Assembly: GCA_937877765.1 (NCBI GenBank)
Contig: CALGBN010000393.1
Coordinates: forward strand, 1 to 5,012
Origin: Candidatus Bathyarchaeota archaeon
Lineage (GTDB): Archaea; Thermoproteota; Bathyarchaeia; TCS64
Length of the DNA: 5,012 bases
Direction: 5' to 3'
Made by a program: the position numbers and the translations under genes. Below, in pieces: positions 1 to 5,012 of the stretch (its first letter is position 1; each line of letters opens with the position of its first letter). The notes below the pieces were generated by a model that worked only from the letters and a program-made list of their open reading frames with translations, was not told where the DNA came from and did not search any database.

Positions 1-477
1 CTGGACCTCGGTGTACTCGTGTTCTTTGAACCAGTCACGTGCAGCCATGAGGAACTTGGCTCTTAGCTGGAAGATGTTCTGTAGTTTGGGTTCCCTGATG
101 TAGAGGTGCCTGTTGTCCATGAGGAACTCTACTCCTTGCTCTTTCTTCACAATAGGATAATCCGGTTTAGACTCGTAGACTGCGCCGACTCCGGTTACTC
201 TTAGCTCCCATCCTCCGGGTGCCCTGTCATCTTTTTTGACCTTGCCTTTTAGCTCTAGGGCGGTCTCCAGTGGGTATTTCTCTACATTGTTGAATGTTTC
301 TTCGTCTATTGTTCGCTTGTTCAGTGTACACTGGATTACACCTGATCCATCTCTTACTTCAAGGAACTGTATTCCTCCACTGCTTCTGCTGGTGTATATC
401 CAGCCACGGAGATTTACCTCTGCTCCATCATCATATTTGCCGTGTAAAATATCGGCTGCCTTCACGAATCCAGTCAA
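1..477 (-). CDS. asnS: Asparaginyl-tRNA synthetase, archaeal type, N-terminal part (runs off the left edge)
   Basis: The reading frame is open from 477 to the window edge, giving 159 residues with no stop. The product would charge tRNA-Asn with asparagine in the cytoplasm. Residues about 18-105 form an OB-fold anticodon-binding domain, with LRGWIYTSRSSGGIQFLEVRD at 23-43 in the usual strand pattern and the archaeal-AsnRS-like segment DDRAPGGWE at 83-91. The class II catalytic domain begins near DNRHLYIRE (121-129). The fragment ends inside motif 1 (about 138-159, ending HEYTEVQ), just before its invariant proline. The OB domain argues against the AsnRS-derived asparagine synthetase paralogue, which lacks it. 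The RHLYIR segment favours AsnRS over AspRS. An in-frame TAA lies two codons upstream of the TTG at 477. TTG is preferred to the GTG at 465 because GGGTGAT lies 5 nt before it; using GTG would shorten the protein by 4 residues. It diverges from the gene at 575. Confidence 0.85.
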   Translation of the reverse strand, partial: MTGFVKAADILHGKYDDGAEVNLRGWIYTSRSSGGIQFLEVRDGSGVIQCTLNKRTIDEETFNNVEKYPLETALELKGKVKKDDRAPGGWELRVTGVGAVYESKPDYPIVKKEQGVEFLMDNRHLYIREPKLQNIFQLRAKFLMAARDWFKEHEYTEVQ

Positions 478-482
478 TGTTT

Positions 483-489
483 ATCACCC
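483..489 (-). promoter_or_regulatory. Shine-Dalgarno-like site before the asnS TTG start
   Basis: On the minus strand this reads GGGTGAT. GGTGAT is complementary to the 3' end of 16S rRNA, and it ends 5 nt before the TTG at 477. It decides between the TTG (477) and GTG (465) starts and implies that this transcript has a 5' leader, unlike its neighbours. I could not pick a clear TATA box for it. The A/T tract at 542-550 is a possible one, which would give a leader of roughly 40 nt. Confidence 0.5.
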
Positions 490-541
490 AATGATAGATG
501 CAACGACTAAAGACGTTTACTACTATCCTAACTGTTTTCAC

Positions 542-550
542 AAATTTTTT
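542..550 (+). promoter_or_regulatory. Possible TATA-like box for the gene at 575
   Basis: AAATTTTTT is centred about 29 nt upstream of the ATG at 575, close to the -26/-27 position of an archaeal TATA box if transcription starts at or near the ATG. The 97-bp divergent region 478-574 must hold promoters for both flanking genes, and this A/T tract is its most AT-rich stretch. It is a weak match to the TTTAWATA-type consensus. Confidence 0.35.
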
Positions 551-574
551 CCACTCACCCTACGTAAATTAGTC

Positions 575-1057
575 ATGAGTCAACCTAGCCGACGCGAGAT
601 TATGGATGGATTTGAGGCTGCACGTGCTCGAACCTTCTACTTTATGGCAAAAGCCTTGATCGATGAACTCGGAGAAGAACGAGGTAGGGAGGTAATAAGG
701 GAAACAGTACGCGAGATGAGTAAAAGCAGTGGATTAGCTACTAAGCAGCGCTATGAGGAAGAGGGAAAAGAGAACACATGGGAGAACCACAGAGCCGAGA
801 ATGGACCAGTCTACTCAGTAGCATGGATCGGGGGAACAACAAAGAACGAACCGGACCATAAAATCATCGAATACACCTACTGCCCACTGGGAGCCGCATT
901 CACTCGCATGGGAAAAGAAGCAGAAGAAATTGGAGATAGTTACTGCAGCGTCACTGATGACGCCTTCTGGTCCGGTTTCAACCCAGATTGGCGCGTAACA
1001 CGAGAGAAAAGTTTCAGCCATGACGGTGTATGCAGACTGGTATGGAGAAGAGATTAG
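575..1057 (+). CDS. L-2-amino-thiazoline-4-carboxylic acid hydrolase-like family protein
   Basis: This is a 160-residue soluble protein with no signal peptide or membrane segment. The C-terminal half has the pattern I associate with the ATC hydrolase-like family (Pfam ATC_hydrolase): EYTYCPLGAAFTRMG (99-113), DSYCSVTDDAFWSGFNP (121-137) and a closing KSFSHDGVCRLVW (145-157). Cysteines 103, 124 and 153 sit at the family's characteristic positions. The N-terminal half is a charged helical region (about 5-50). The named activity, known from Pseudomonas, opens the 2-aminothiazoline ring on the way to L-cysteine. Most members are uncharacterised, so the substrate here is unknown. The frame stays open far upstream (to about 236), but that part is antisense to asnS and has no family resemblance. 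ATG 575 starts clear of asnS; ATG 491 (28 residues longer) and ATG 602 (9 shorter) are alternatives. The stop codon overlaps that of the convergent dipeptidase gene. Confidence 0.7.
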   Translation: MSQPSRREIMDGFEAARARTFYFMAKALIDELGEERGREVIRETVREMSKSSGLATKQRYEEEGKENTWENHRAENGPVYSVAWIGGTTKNEPDHKIIEYTYCPLGAAFTRMGKEAEEIGDSYCSVTDDAFWSGFNPDWRVTREKSFSHDGVCRLVWRRD

Positions 1058-2502
1058 AGGCTCCTCATCTTTGAGGCGGTCATATAGAGCGCCTTGTATA
1101 GAGTATCTACACCACGGACCTCGACGTACTCTGATGGACTATGAGGGTACTTGATAGTTGGACCCATAGACACAATATCCATATCCTTCTTCAAACCAGC
1201 GATGACTCCACACTCCAATCCACCATGAATACCAGTAACCTTGGGTTTACGACCAGAAACAGTACCATAACTCGTCTCCACAAGCTTCAAGAGCTTACTA
1301 TCTGGGTCAGCCTTCCAGCCGGACCTTAATTCACTCTGATCAGTCTTAACCTTGTACTTCTGCCCAAGCTCGTAGAGGATACGCTGATTATCATAGCCAT
1401 CCTTCAGGTCACAGGTTCTGCTGCTCACCATTATCTTGAAGGCATTATCCTCGGTACGGATAATCCCGTTATTGTTACTTGTCTGGACAAGATCATCATA
1501 ATCTGGACTCCAAGACTTGGGGCCAAAGGGAATCTCAGAAACAAGATCAAGGAACTTTTCGGTCTCATGAACTGGAGCCGCTGAACCTACGCCAACGGAG
1601 GTAGCTGACACCACCAGACCAGGTTCATGGGTCTTATCAATAGTACTCGCCCATTCATCTATGAACTCAATAGCGTTTCCTGTGTGCCTAGATGGGATCA
1701 GTATGTCAGCGTAGGCGTTCCGTGGAATCACGTTACTTCTGGTTCCACCCTCAAAATGTGCGAGTCTTATGGTAATCTCTTTATGCAGCTTTCTTAGGCA
1801 CTGGGCTAAGAGCTTGTTCGCGTTGTATCGTGGCAGGTGAATGTCTACGCCTGAATGCCCTCCCTGTAAGCCGTCAATTGATACTCGTAGGGCTTCCCGT
1901 TTATCGACTTTCTTTGGTCTGTACTTGATGGTGTATGTAGTGCTTCCTCCACCGGCGCTGCTGACGATAATTACGCCTGCTTCCTCGCTGTCAAGGTTAA
2001 TCATATGGGTAGCCGTGAAGAAGTCTGGGTCAAGATTCCTGACGCCAGTGAATCCAGCCTCCTCATCCACGGTAAACAAGGCTTCAATACGTCCATTGCC
2101 CACCAGATTCTCATCGATCAGCAGAGCCATAGCTAACGCCATGCCTAACCCGTTATCTGCTCCTAGGCTCGTGTTAAAGGCTTTGACTTTACCGGACTCT
2201 ACCATCAAGGGTATTGGGTCTTTTGCAAAGTTGTGACTGCTCTCTGGGGTTTTCTCGCATACCATGTCCTGATGTGCTTGGAAGAGTAACGCGGGTACTT
2301 CATTGAAACCTTCATCAGATTTTCTAGTGAGAAGCACGTTGCCGACATCATCTTTTTTGTATTCTATTCCGTGTTCGGTTGCCCATGTTTTGAGGTAGGC
2401 TTGCACTTTTTCCTCATGTTTGCTGCATCTTGGTATTCTTGTTATTTCCTCAAAGATCATCCAGACCGGTGCGGGCTCCAGTCCCTCAAGTAAATATGAC
2501 AT
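1054..2502 (-). CDS. pepD: Aminoacyl-histidine dipeptidase (Xaa-His dipeptidase, peptidase family M20, PepD type)
   Basis: At 482 residues this is nearly the length of E. coli PepD. It should be a cytoplasmic metallo-dipeptidase cleaving Xaa-His and a broader set of dipeptides; E. coli PepD also cleaves Cys-Gly. The M20 motifs are complete: FQAHQDMV (74-81; ligand H77, catalytic D79), LGADNG (113-118; bridging D116), TVDEEAG (144-150; general base E147, ligand E148), INLDSEEAG (168-176; ligand D171) and GPTIKYPHSPSE (447-458; ligand H454). The lid/dimerisation domain holds GLQGGHSG (211-218) and TRSNVIPRNA (254-263). IHGGLECG (425-432) is typical of the PepD branch. Ligand roles are inferred from alignment by eye with bacterial PepD. 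ATG 2502 gives the normal N-terminus and lies 26 nt from an ATTAAAT box, which suggests a leaderless mRNA. The gene diverges from the acetyltransferase at 2586, and its stop overlaps the gene ending at 1057. Confidence 0.93.
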   Translation of the reverse strand: MSYLLEGLEPAPVWMIFEEITRIPRCSKHEEKVQAYLKTWATEHGIEYKKDDVGNVLLTRKSDEGFNEVPALLFQAHQDMVCEKTPESSHNFAKDPIPLMVESGKVKAFNTSLGADNGLGMALAMALLIDENLVGNGRIEALFTVDEEAGFTGVRNLDPDFFTATHMINLDSEEAGVIIVSSAGGGSTTYTIKYRPKKVDKREALRVSIDGLQGGHSGVDIHLPRYNANKLLAQCLRKLHKEITIRLAHFEGGTRSNVIPRNAYADILIPSRHTGNAIEFIDEWASTIDKTHEPGLVVSATSVGVGSAAPVHETEKFLDLVSEIPFGPKSWSPDYDDLVQTSNNNGIIRTEDNAFKIMVSSRTCDLKDGYDNQRILYELGQKYKVKTDQSELRSGWKADPDSKLLKLVETSYGTVSGRKPKVTGIHGGLECGVIAGLKKDMDIVSMGPTIKYPHSPSEYVEVRGVDTLYKALYMTASKMRSL

Positions 2503-2524
2503 ACGTATTCAGTGTGTTTCATGG

Positions 2525-2531
2525 ATTTAAT
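2525..2531 (-). promoter_or_regulatory. TATA-like box for pepD
   Basis: The minus strand reads ATTAAAT, centred 26 nt upstream of the pepD ATG at 2502. This is the expected distance between an archaeal TATA box and a transcription start at the first base of the start codon. No Shine-Dalgarno site lies between box and ATG, which agrees with leaderless translation. Confidence 0.55.
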
Positions 2532-2553
2532 GGTAATCAGAAACATGCACCTG

Positions 2554-2561
2554 TTTTTTAT
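2554..2561 (+). promoter_or_regulatory. TATA-like box for the GNAT gene
   Basis: TTTTTTAT is centred about 28 nt upstream of the ATG at 2586. The 83-bp region 2503-2585 therefore has one candidate box per strand, about 30 bp apart and each facing its own gene. There is no purine-rich ribosome binding site upstream of the ATG; the stretch before it is pyrimidine-rich (TCCTCC). Confidence 0.5.
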
Positions 2562-2585
2562 CCTCCTTAGCTCACAACCTTGTCT

Positions 2586-3113
2586 ATGGAGACCCCCAGT
2601 ATCACTACGGATCGACTCAGACTACGCCCAGTAACAGAAACAGACATCGACTTCGTCTTCAAGCTTTTCAGTAGAACAGAGACAAACCTGTACAGCGAGG
2701 ACCCGGACATAAAGTCACTGAAGGAAGCAAAGGAGATGTATGTACGTTACATGAAGCCGGGTTCAGATACACATTTCAGGGTAATAATCGAGTTAACTAG
2801 TACAACTGAGCCCATCGGCACCATAGGGTTCTACAATTATATCACGGATTACAGGAGAGCCGAGATGGGCTATGATTTACTGAAGGAGTATTGGGGACAA
2901 GGTTACATGAGTGAAGCAGTACAAGCAATAATCAAGTATGGTTTTGAAGAGCTGGGTCTCGTCAGGATAGAGGCAACTGTTGACCCGGAGAACATTCGAT
3001 CAATAAAGGTGCTAGAACGCAATGGGTTCAAACATGAGGGAACTTTACGAAAAAGATACTATTACAGCGGGAAGTGGCGTGACGAACTCTTCTATGGACT
3101 AATAAAAGAGTAG
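2586..3113 (+). CDS. GNAT-family N-acetyltransferase, RimJ/RimL type
   Basis: This 175-residue protein has the Acetyltransf_3 layout. ITTDRLRLRPVTETDIDFVF (6-25) is the standard opening strand and helix, PIGTIGFYNYI (76-86) and AEMGYDL (92-98) form the central sheet, and WGQGYMSEAVQAII (103-116) contains the acetyl-CoA pyrophosphate-binding loop (Q/R-x-x-G-x-G/A type). ATVDPENIRSIKVLERNGF (130-148) carries the conserved asparagine and the ERNGF turn, followed by GKWRDELFYGLI (162-173). It would transfer acetyl from acetyl-CoA to an amine. Relatives acetylate N-termini of ribosomal proteins or small molecules such as spermidine or antibiotics, and the substrate cannot be told from sequence. 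ATG 2586 is chosen over the TTG at 2580 because of its distance from the TTTTTTAT box. It converges on the GGT-family gene with 1 bp between the two stops. Confidence 0.9.
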   Translation: METPSITTDRLRLRPVTETDIDFVFKLFSRTETNLYSEDPDIKSLKEAKEMYVRYMKPGSDTHFRVIIELTSTTEPIGTIGFYNYITDYRRAEMGYDLLKEYWGQGYMSEAVQAIIKYGFEELGLVRIEATVDPENIRSIKVLERNGFKHEGTLRKRYYYSGKWRDELFYGLIKE

Positions 3114-3114
3114 A

Positions 3115-4749
3115 CTACCAGCCTACTGCGCAGCCGTCAGCCCTTGGGTCACTACCAGCGGTCAATACGCCTGATTCAGGGTTCCTATGGATGATCTGGC
3201 CTCGACCAAAGTAGCCTCTTCTCCAGCCGCTTGAGGGCACTACCTCGTGTCCCATGCCGGTTAACTCGCTCATTACCTTGACGCTGATCTCGTCCTCAAT
3301 GTGGACCTTGCCGCCACTCTGTCCATTCAGTATGCAGAATCGCCCTGCATCTAAGGCCTCCTGTGGGTTCATACCGTAATCAACCATGTTTACCACTACC
3401 TGTGTGTGTCCCTGTGGCTGCATGAATCCACCCATGACGCCGAATGGTGCGTAAAGTTCCCCGTCCTGCATGAGCATACCCGGGATTATTGTATGATAGG
3501 GTCGTTTGTTTGGCTCTAATCGGTTCGGGTGCTCTGGGTCTAGGCTGAACCCGAAGCCACGGTTCTGTAAGGTGAATCCACAGCCTTTGGGTATGATGCC
3601 TGTGCCGAAGCCTGCGTAGTTGCTGATGATGAAGCTGCAGGCGTTTCCCATTCCGTCTACGACGCAGAAATAGACTGTGTCTGAGCCTGCTACTGGTGAG
3701 CCTTTCTGTACGTCTACTGTTGCTTTCTCTGGGTTCAGTAGTTTTCTCCGCTTCGCTGCATACTTTTTGCTGATCAATTCCTGTATCGGTACATCAGTTA
3801 CATCCGGGTCGGCTACATACCAGCGTGTATCAGCGAAGGCTAGCCTCATAGCCTCTATCAATGTGTGAAGATGCTTTGTGGAGCCATGAGGCACACCTGT
3901 AAAATCGTATTCTTCTAGAATGTTTAAGGCTATCAAGGCGGTGATGCCTTGTCCGTTTGGTGGTATCTCGTAGACATCAAGTCCCTTGTAGTTGGTGGTT
4001 ATTGGCTCAGGGAATGTATTGTAATGGTTTTTCAGGTCATCAACAGTCATCACGCCGCCCATAGGCTCCAATACCTTGACTATCTCCTCGGCTATCCTAC
4101 CCTCATAGAAACCAGCCTTACCATGCTCAGCTACCTCATGGAAGGTATGGGCAAGATTCTTGTTCTTCATTATCTCGCCTGCCCGGGGGGCTTTACCGTT
4201 GAGTAACATCTCCTCGTAGTGGGGTCCAGTCTTGAGCTTGGGGATTCCCCGGTCCCATGCTCTGGCGGTTATTGGGCTCACCGGGAACCCTTCTTCACCT
4301 AACCTGATGGCGGGTGCTAGTACCTCGGGCATGGTCATTGTGCCGAATTTTTCTATGGTATCAACCCATCCCGCCGCAGCACCGGGTACAGTCACTGTGT
4401 GAGGACTTGTAGGTGGCAATCTGTCCTTGATGCCATGTTCTGCTAGGTATTCTAGGTTCAATGCAGCGGGCGCTCTGCCGCTAGCGTTAAGTCCACGTAC
4501 TTTTTTGGTCTTAGCATCAAAGAATAGACAGAAGGCGTCTCCACCGATGCCTGTGCTGCATGGCTCTGTCATGTTAAGTGAGGATGCGACGGCTACTGCT
4601 GCGTCGGCTGCGTTTCCGCCTTTTTTTAGTATCTCGATTCCAGCCATGGATGCTAGAGGCTGGCTGCTTGCCACCATTCCATGGGTGCCGTATACTGGGC
4701 TTCTGCGAGAGTTGAACTTCATACCATGAACACAAGGCTCGCTGGACAT
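3115..4749 (-). CDS. Gamma-glutamyltransferase-family Ntn-hydrolase (GGT-like; substrate uncertain)
   Basis: This 544-residue proenzyme should self-cleave before Thr358 (GSDTVYFCVVD, 355-365) into subunits of about 357 and 187 residues; Thr358 aligns with the nucleophile Thr391 of E. coli GGT. Other family marks are VASSQPLAS (26-34), GGNAADAAVA (44-53), STGIGGDAF (65-73), GRAP (91-94; R92 at the gamma-glutamyl carboxylate-binding arginine), PPNGQG (263-268), RPYHTIIPG (416-424) and AGSDPRADGCAVG (531-543). GFTLQNRGFGFS (391-402) replaces the NNQMDD segment of E. coli GGT, losing the Gln430 and Asp433 equivalents, and GGFMQPQGH (440-448) replaces the paired-serine loop. Transfer or hydrolysis of true gamma-glutamyl substrates is therefore uncertain; relatives include cephalosporin acylases and oxamate amidohydrolase. 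There is no signal peptide, so it is probably cytoplasmic. ATG 4749 is chosen because an upstream ATG at 4782 would place the only TATA-like box inside the gene; ATG 4722 is also possible. Confidence 0.88.
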   Translation of the reverse strand: MSSEPCVHGMKFNSRRSPVYGTHGMVASSQPLASMAGIEILKKGGNAADAAVAVASSLNMTEPCSTGIGGDAFCLFFDAKTKKVRGLNASGRAPAALNLEYLAEHGIKDRLPPTSPHTVTVPGAAAGWVDTIEKFGTMTMPEVLAPAIRLGEEGFPVSPITARAWDRGIPKLKTGPHYEEMLLNGKAPRAGEIMKNKNLAHTFHEVAEHGKAGFYEGRIAEEIVKVLEPMGGVMTVDDLKNHYNTFPEPITTNYKGLDVYEIPPNGQGITALIALNILEEYDFTGVPHGSTKHLHTLIEAMRLAFADTRWYVADPDVTDVPIQELISKKYAAKRRKLLNPEKATVDVQKGSPVAGSDTVYFCVVDGMGNACSFIISNYAGFGTGIIPKGCGFTLQNRGFGFSLDPEHPNRLEPNKRPYHTIIPGMLMQDGELYAPFGVMGGFMQPQGHTQVVVNMVDYGMNPQEALDAGRFCILNGQSGGKVHIEDEISVKVMSELTGMGHEVVPSSGWRRGYFGRGQIIHRNPESGVLTAGSDPRADGCAVGW

Positions 4750-4767
4750 AAGACTAACGATGATGTG

Positions 4768-4775
4768 TTTAAATT
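4768..4775. promoter_or_regulatory. TATA-like box between divergent genes, possibly serving both strands
   Basis: TTTAAATT is centred about 26 nt upstream of the flavoprotein ATG at 4797. Its TTTAAA core is its own reverse complement, and on the minus strand it sits about 22 nt upstream of the GGT-family ATG at 4749. No other good box lies in the 47-bp region 4750-4796, so one element may fire both ways. The plus-strand spacing is ideal and the minus-strand spacing somewhat short. A GGT start at 4722 would instead leave a leader of about 20-25 nt. Confidence 0.5.
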
Positions 4776-4796
4776 GACTCAAATTATTTTCTTGGT

Positions 4797-4943
4797 ATGA
4801 AGATCACGGCGCTTGTAGGTAGTCCAAGAAAAAATAGTAACACGGACATTCTTGTTGATAGGATTCTGGAAGAGGGAGTCAAGAAGGGATATGCTACGGA
4901 GAAGTTCTACCTTTATGATTGCCAGATTAAGCCATGTATTGAC
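4797..4943 (+). CDS. NADPH-dependent FMN reductase / iron-sulfur flavoprotein-like, N-terminal fragment
   Basis: Only 49 codons are genomic before the sequence turns into adapter. The start reads MKITALVGSPRKNSNTDILV: a first beta strand followed by GSPRKNSNT (8-16), the FMN phosphate-binding loop of flavodoxin-like NAD(P)H-dependent reductases, then the first long helix (DILVDRILEEGVKKG). The second strand and the segment YDCQIKPCID (40-49) follow. In iron-sulfur flavoproteins (Isf family) this is the beginning of a Cys-rich cluster, and the next expected residue is often Cys. Whether the full protein has the complete 4Fe-4S motif or is a plain flavodoxin-like reductase cannot be decided here. 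The reading frame continues a few codons into adapter and hits a false stop at 4962-4964; that stop is not real. A TTTAAATT box 26 nt upstream and no ribosome binding site suggest a leaderless mRNA. Confidence 0.8.
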
Positions 4944-5012
4944 CTGTCTCTTATACACATCTGACGCTGCCGACGAATTAGACGGTGTAGATCTCGGTGG
5001 TCGCCGTATCAT
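4944..5012 (+). other. Illumina Nextera adapter sequence (sequencing artefact, not genomic)
   Basis: The last 69 bases are synthetic. 4944-4962 is the 19-bp Tn5 mosaic end, 4963-4976 is the rest of the Read 1 transposase adapter in reverse complement, 4977-4984 (ATTAGACG) is an 8-base i5 index, and 4985-5012 is the reverse complement of the P5 flow-cell sequence, lacking only its last base. The index in forward orientation is CGTCTAAT, which I recall as Nextera XT S510. The genomic part of the window ends at 4943. Read on the minus strand, the segment encodes the start of a spurious 77-residue frame (beginning MIRRPPRST) that runs back over the flavoprotein gene and must not be annotated. It is not a Tn5 insertion, because only the adapter construct is present. 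Confidence 0.98.

Noticed and set aside
236..574. N-terminal extension of the frame that contains the gene at 575
   Set aside because: The extension is mostly antisense to asnS, is low in recognisable protein features, and the family-like sequence begins only around 575.
1061..1076. Short inverted repeat CCTCA/TGAGG just after the stop at 1057, a possible terminator
   Set aside because: The stem is only 5 bp, has no following T-tract, and lies inside the pepD coding sequence; chance is a sufficient explanation.
1841..2236. 131-residue plus-strand frame inside pepD, and similar frames at 3677-3868, 3949-4206 and 4427-4729 inside the GGT-like gene
   Set aside because: All are antisense shadows of well-supported coding sequences with intact family motifs; their own translations show no recognisable domain.
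3101..3107. Minus-strand TTTTATT tract just past the GGT-like stop, a possible archaeal terminator
   Set aside because: Only four consecutive Ts, within the 3' end of the GNAT gene; too weak to annotate without 3' end data.
4750..4782. ATG at 4782 as the start of the GGT-like gene
   Set aside because: It would put the only TATA-like box inside the gene and leave 14 bp to the divergent start; the extra residues add nothing family-like.
4944..4962. Tn5 mosaic end, which could be read as a transposon terminus
   Set aside because: It is followed directly by Illumina adapter, index and P5 sequence, so it comes from library preparation and not from a natural insertion.
4779..5012. 77-residue minus-strand open frame beginning MIRRPPRST
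   Set aside because: Its first part is translated from adapter and index bases, and the remainder is antisense to the flavoprotein gene; it is an artefact.

Overview
The window looks like the end of a contig from an archaeal genome, probably from a metagenome or single cell. Four things point to Archaea. The AsnRS fragment resembles archaeal AsnRS. A/T-rich boxes lie about 26-29 bases upstream of the best start codon of three or four genes, which is the geometry of a TATA box with leaderless transcription. Shine-Dalgarno sites are absent in front of most genes. Genes are packed as single units with almost no space at convergent ends. A peptide-degrading lineage of the Asgard or TACK groups would fit the gene content, but the phylum cannot be assigned from this sequence.

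Layout, left to right: (1) 1-477, minus, the N-terminal third of an asparaginyl-tRNA synthetase running off the left edge, with a TTG start and a Shine-Dalgarno-like site. (2) 478-574, a divergent intergenic region. (3) 575-1057, plus, a 160-residue protein of the L-2-amino-thiazoline-4-carboxylate hydrolase-like family. (4) 1054-2502, minus, a complete PepD-type M20 aminoacyl-histidine dipeptidase whose stop codon overlaps that of gene 3. (5) 2503-2585, a divergent promoter region. (6) 2586-3113, plus, a RimJ/RimL-type GNAT acetyltransferase. (7) 3115-4749, minus, a gamma-glutamyltransferase-family Ntn-hydrolase ending 1 bp from gene 6. (8) 4750-4796, a 47-bp divergent promoter region with one TTTAAA box. 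(9) 4797-4943, plus, the first 49 codons of an NADPH-dependent FMN reductase/iron-sulfur flavoprotein-like gene. (10) 4944-5012, not genomic: Illumina Nextera adapter sequence (Tn5 mosaic end, Read 1 adapter, 8-base i5 index, P5).

The six genes alternate strictly in strand, so there are no operons here: each is probably transcribed alone, from three divergent promoter regions and into two back-to-back convergent ends. Functionally the window is housekeeping plus peptide and amino-acid turnover. The GGT-family enzyme, the dipeptidase and the thiazoline-carboxylate hydrolase-like protein could all feed amino-acid (possibly cysteine) scavenging, but they are not co-transcribed, so that link is only a hypothesis. 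I see no mobile element, CRISPR array, RNA gene or defence system, and no convincing undescribed system. The most consequential observation is the adapter contamination at the right end, which also creates a spurious open reading frame.
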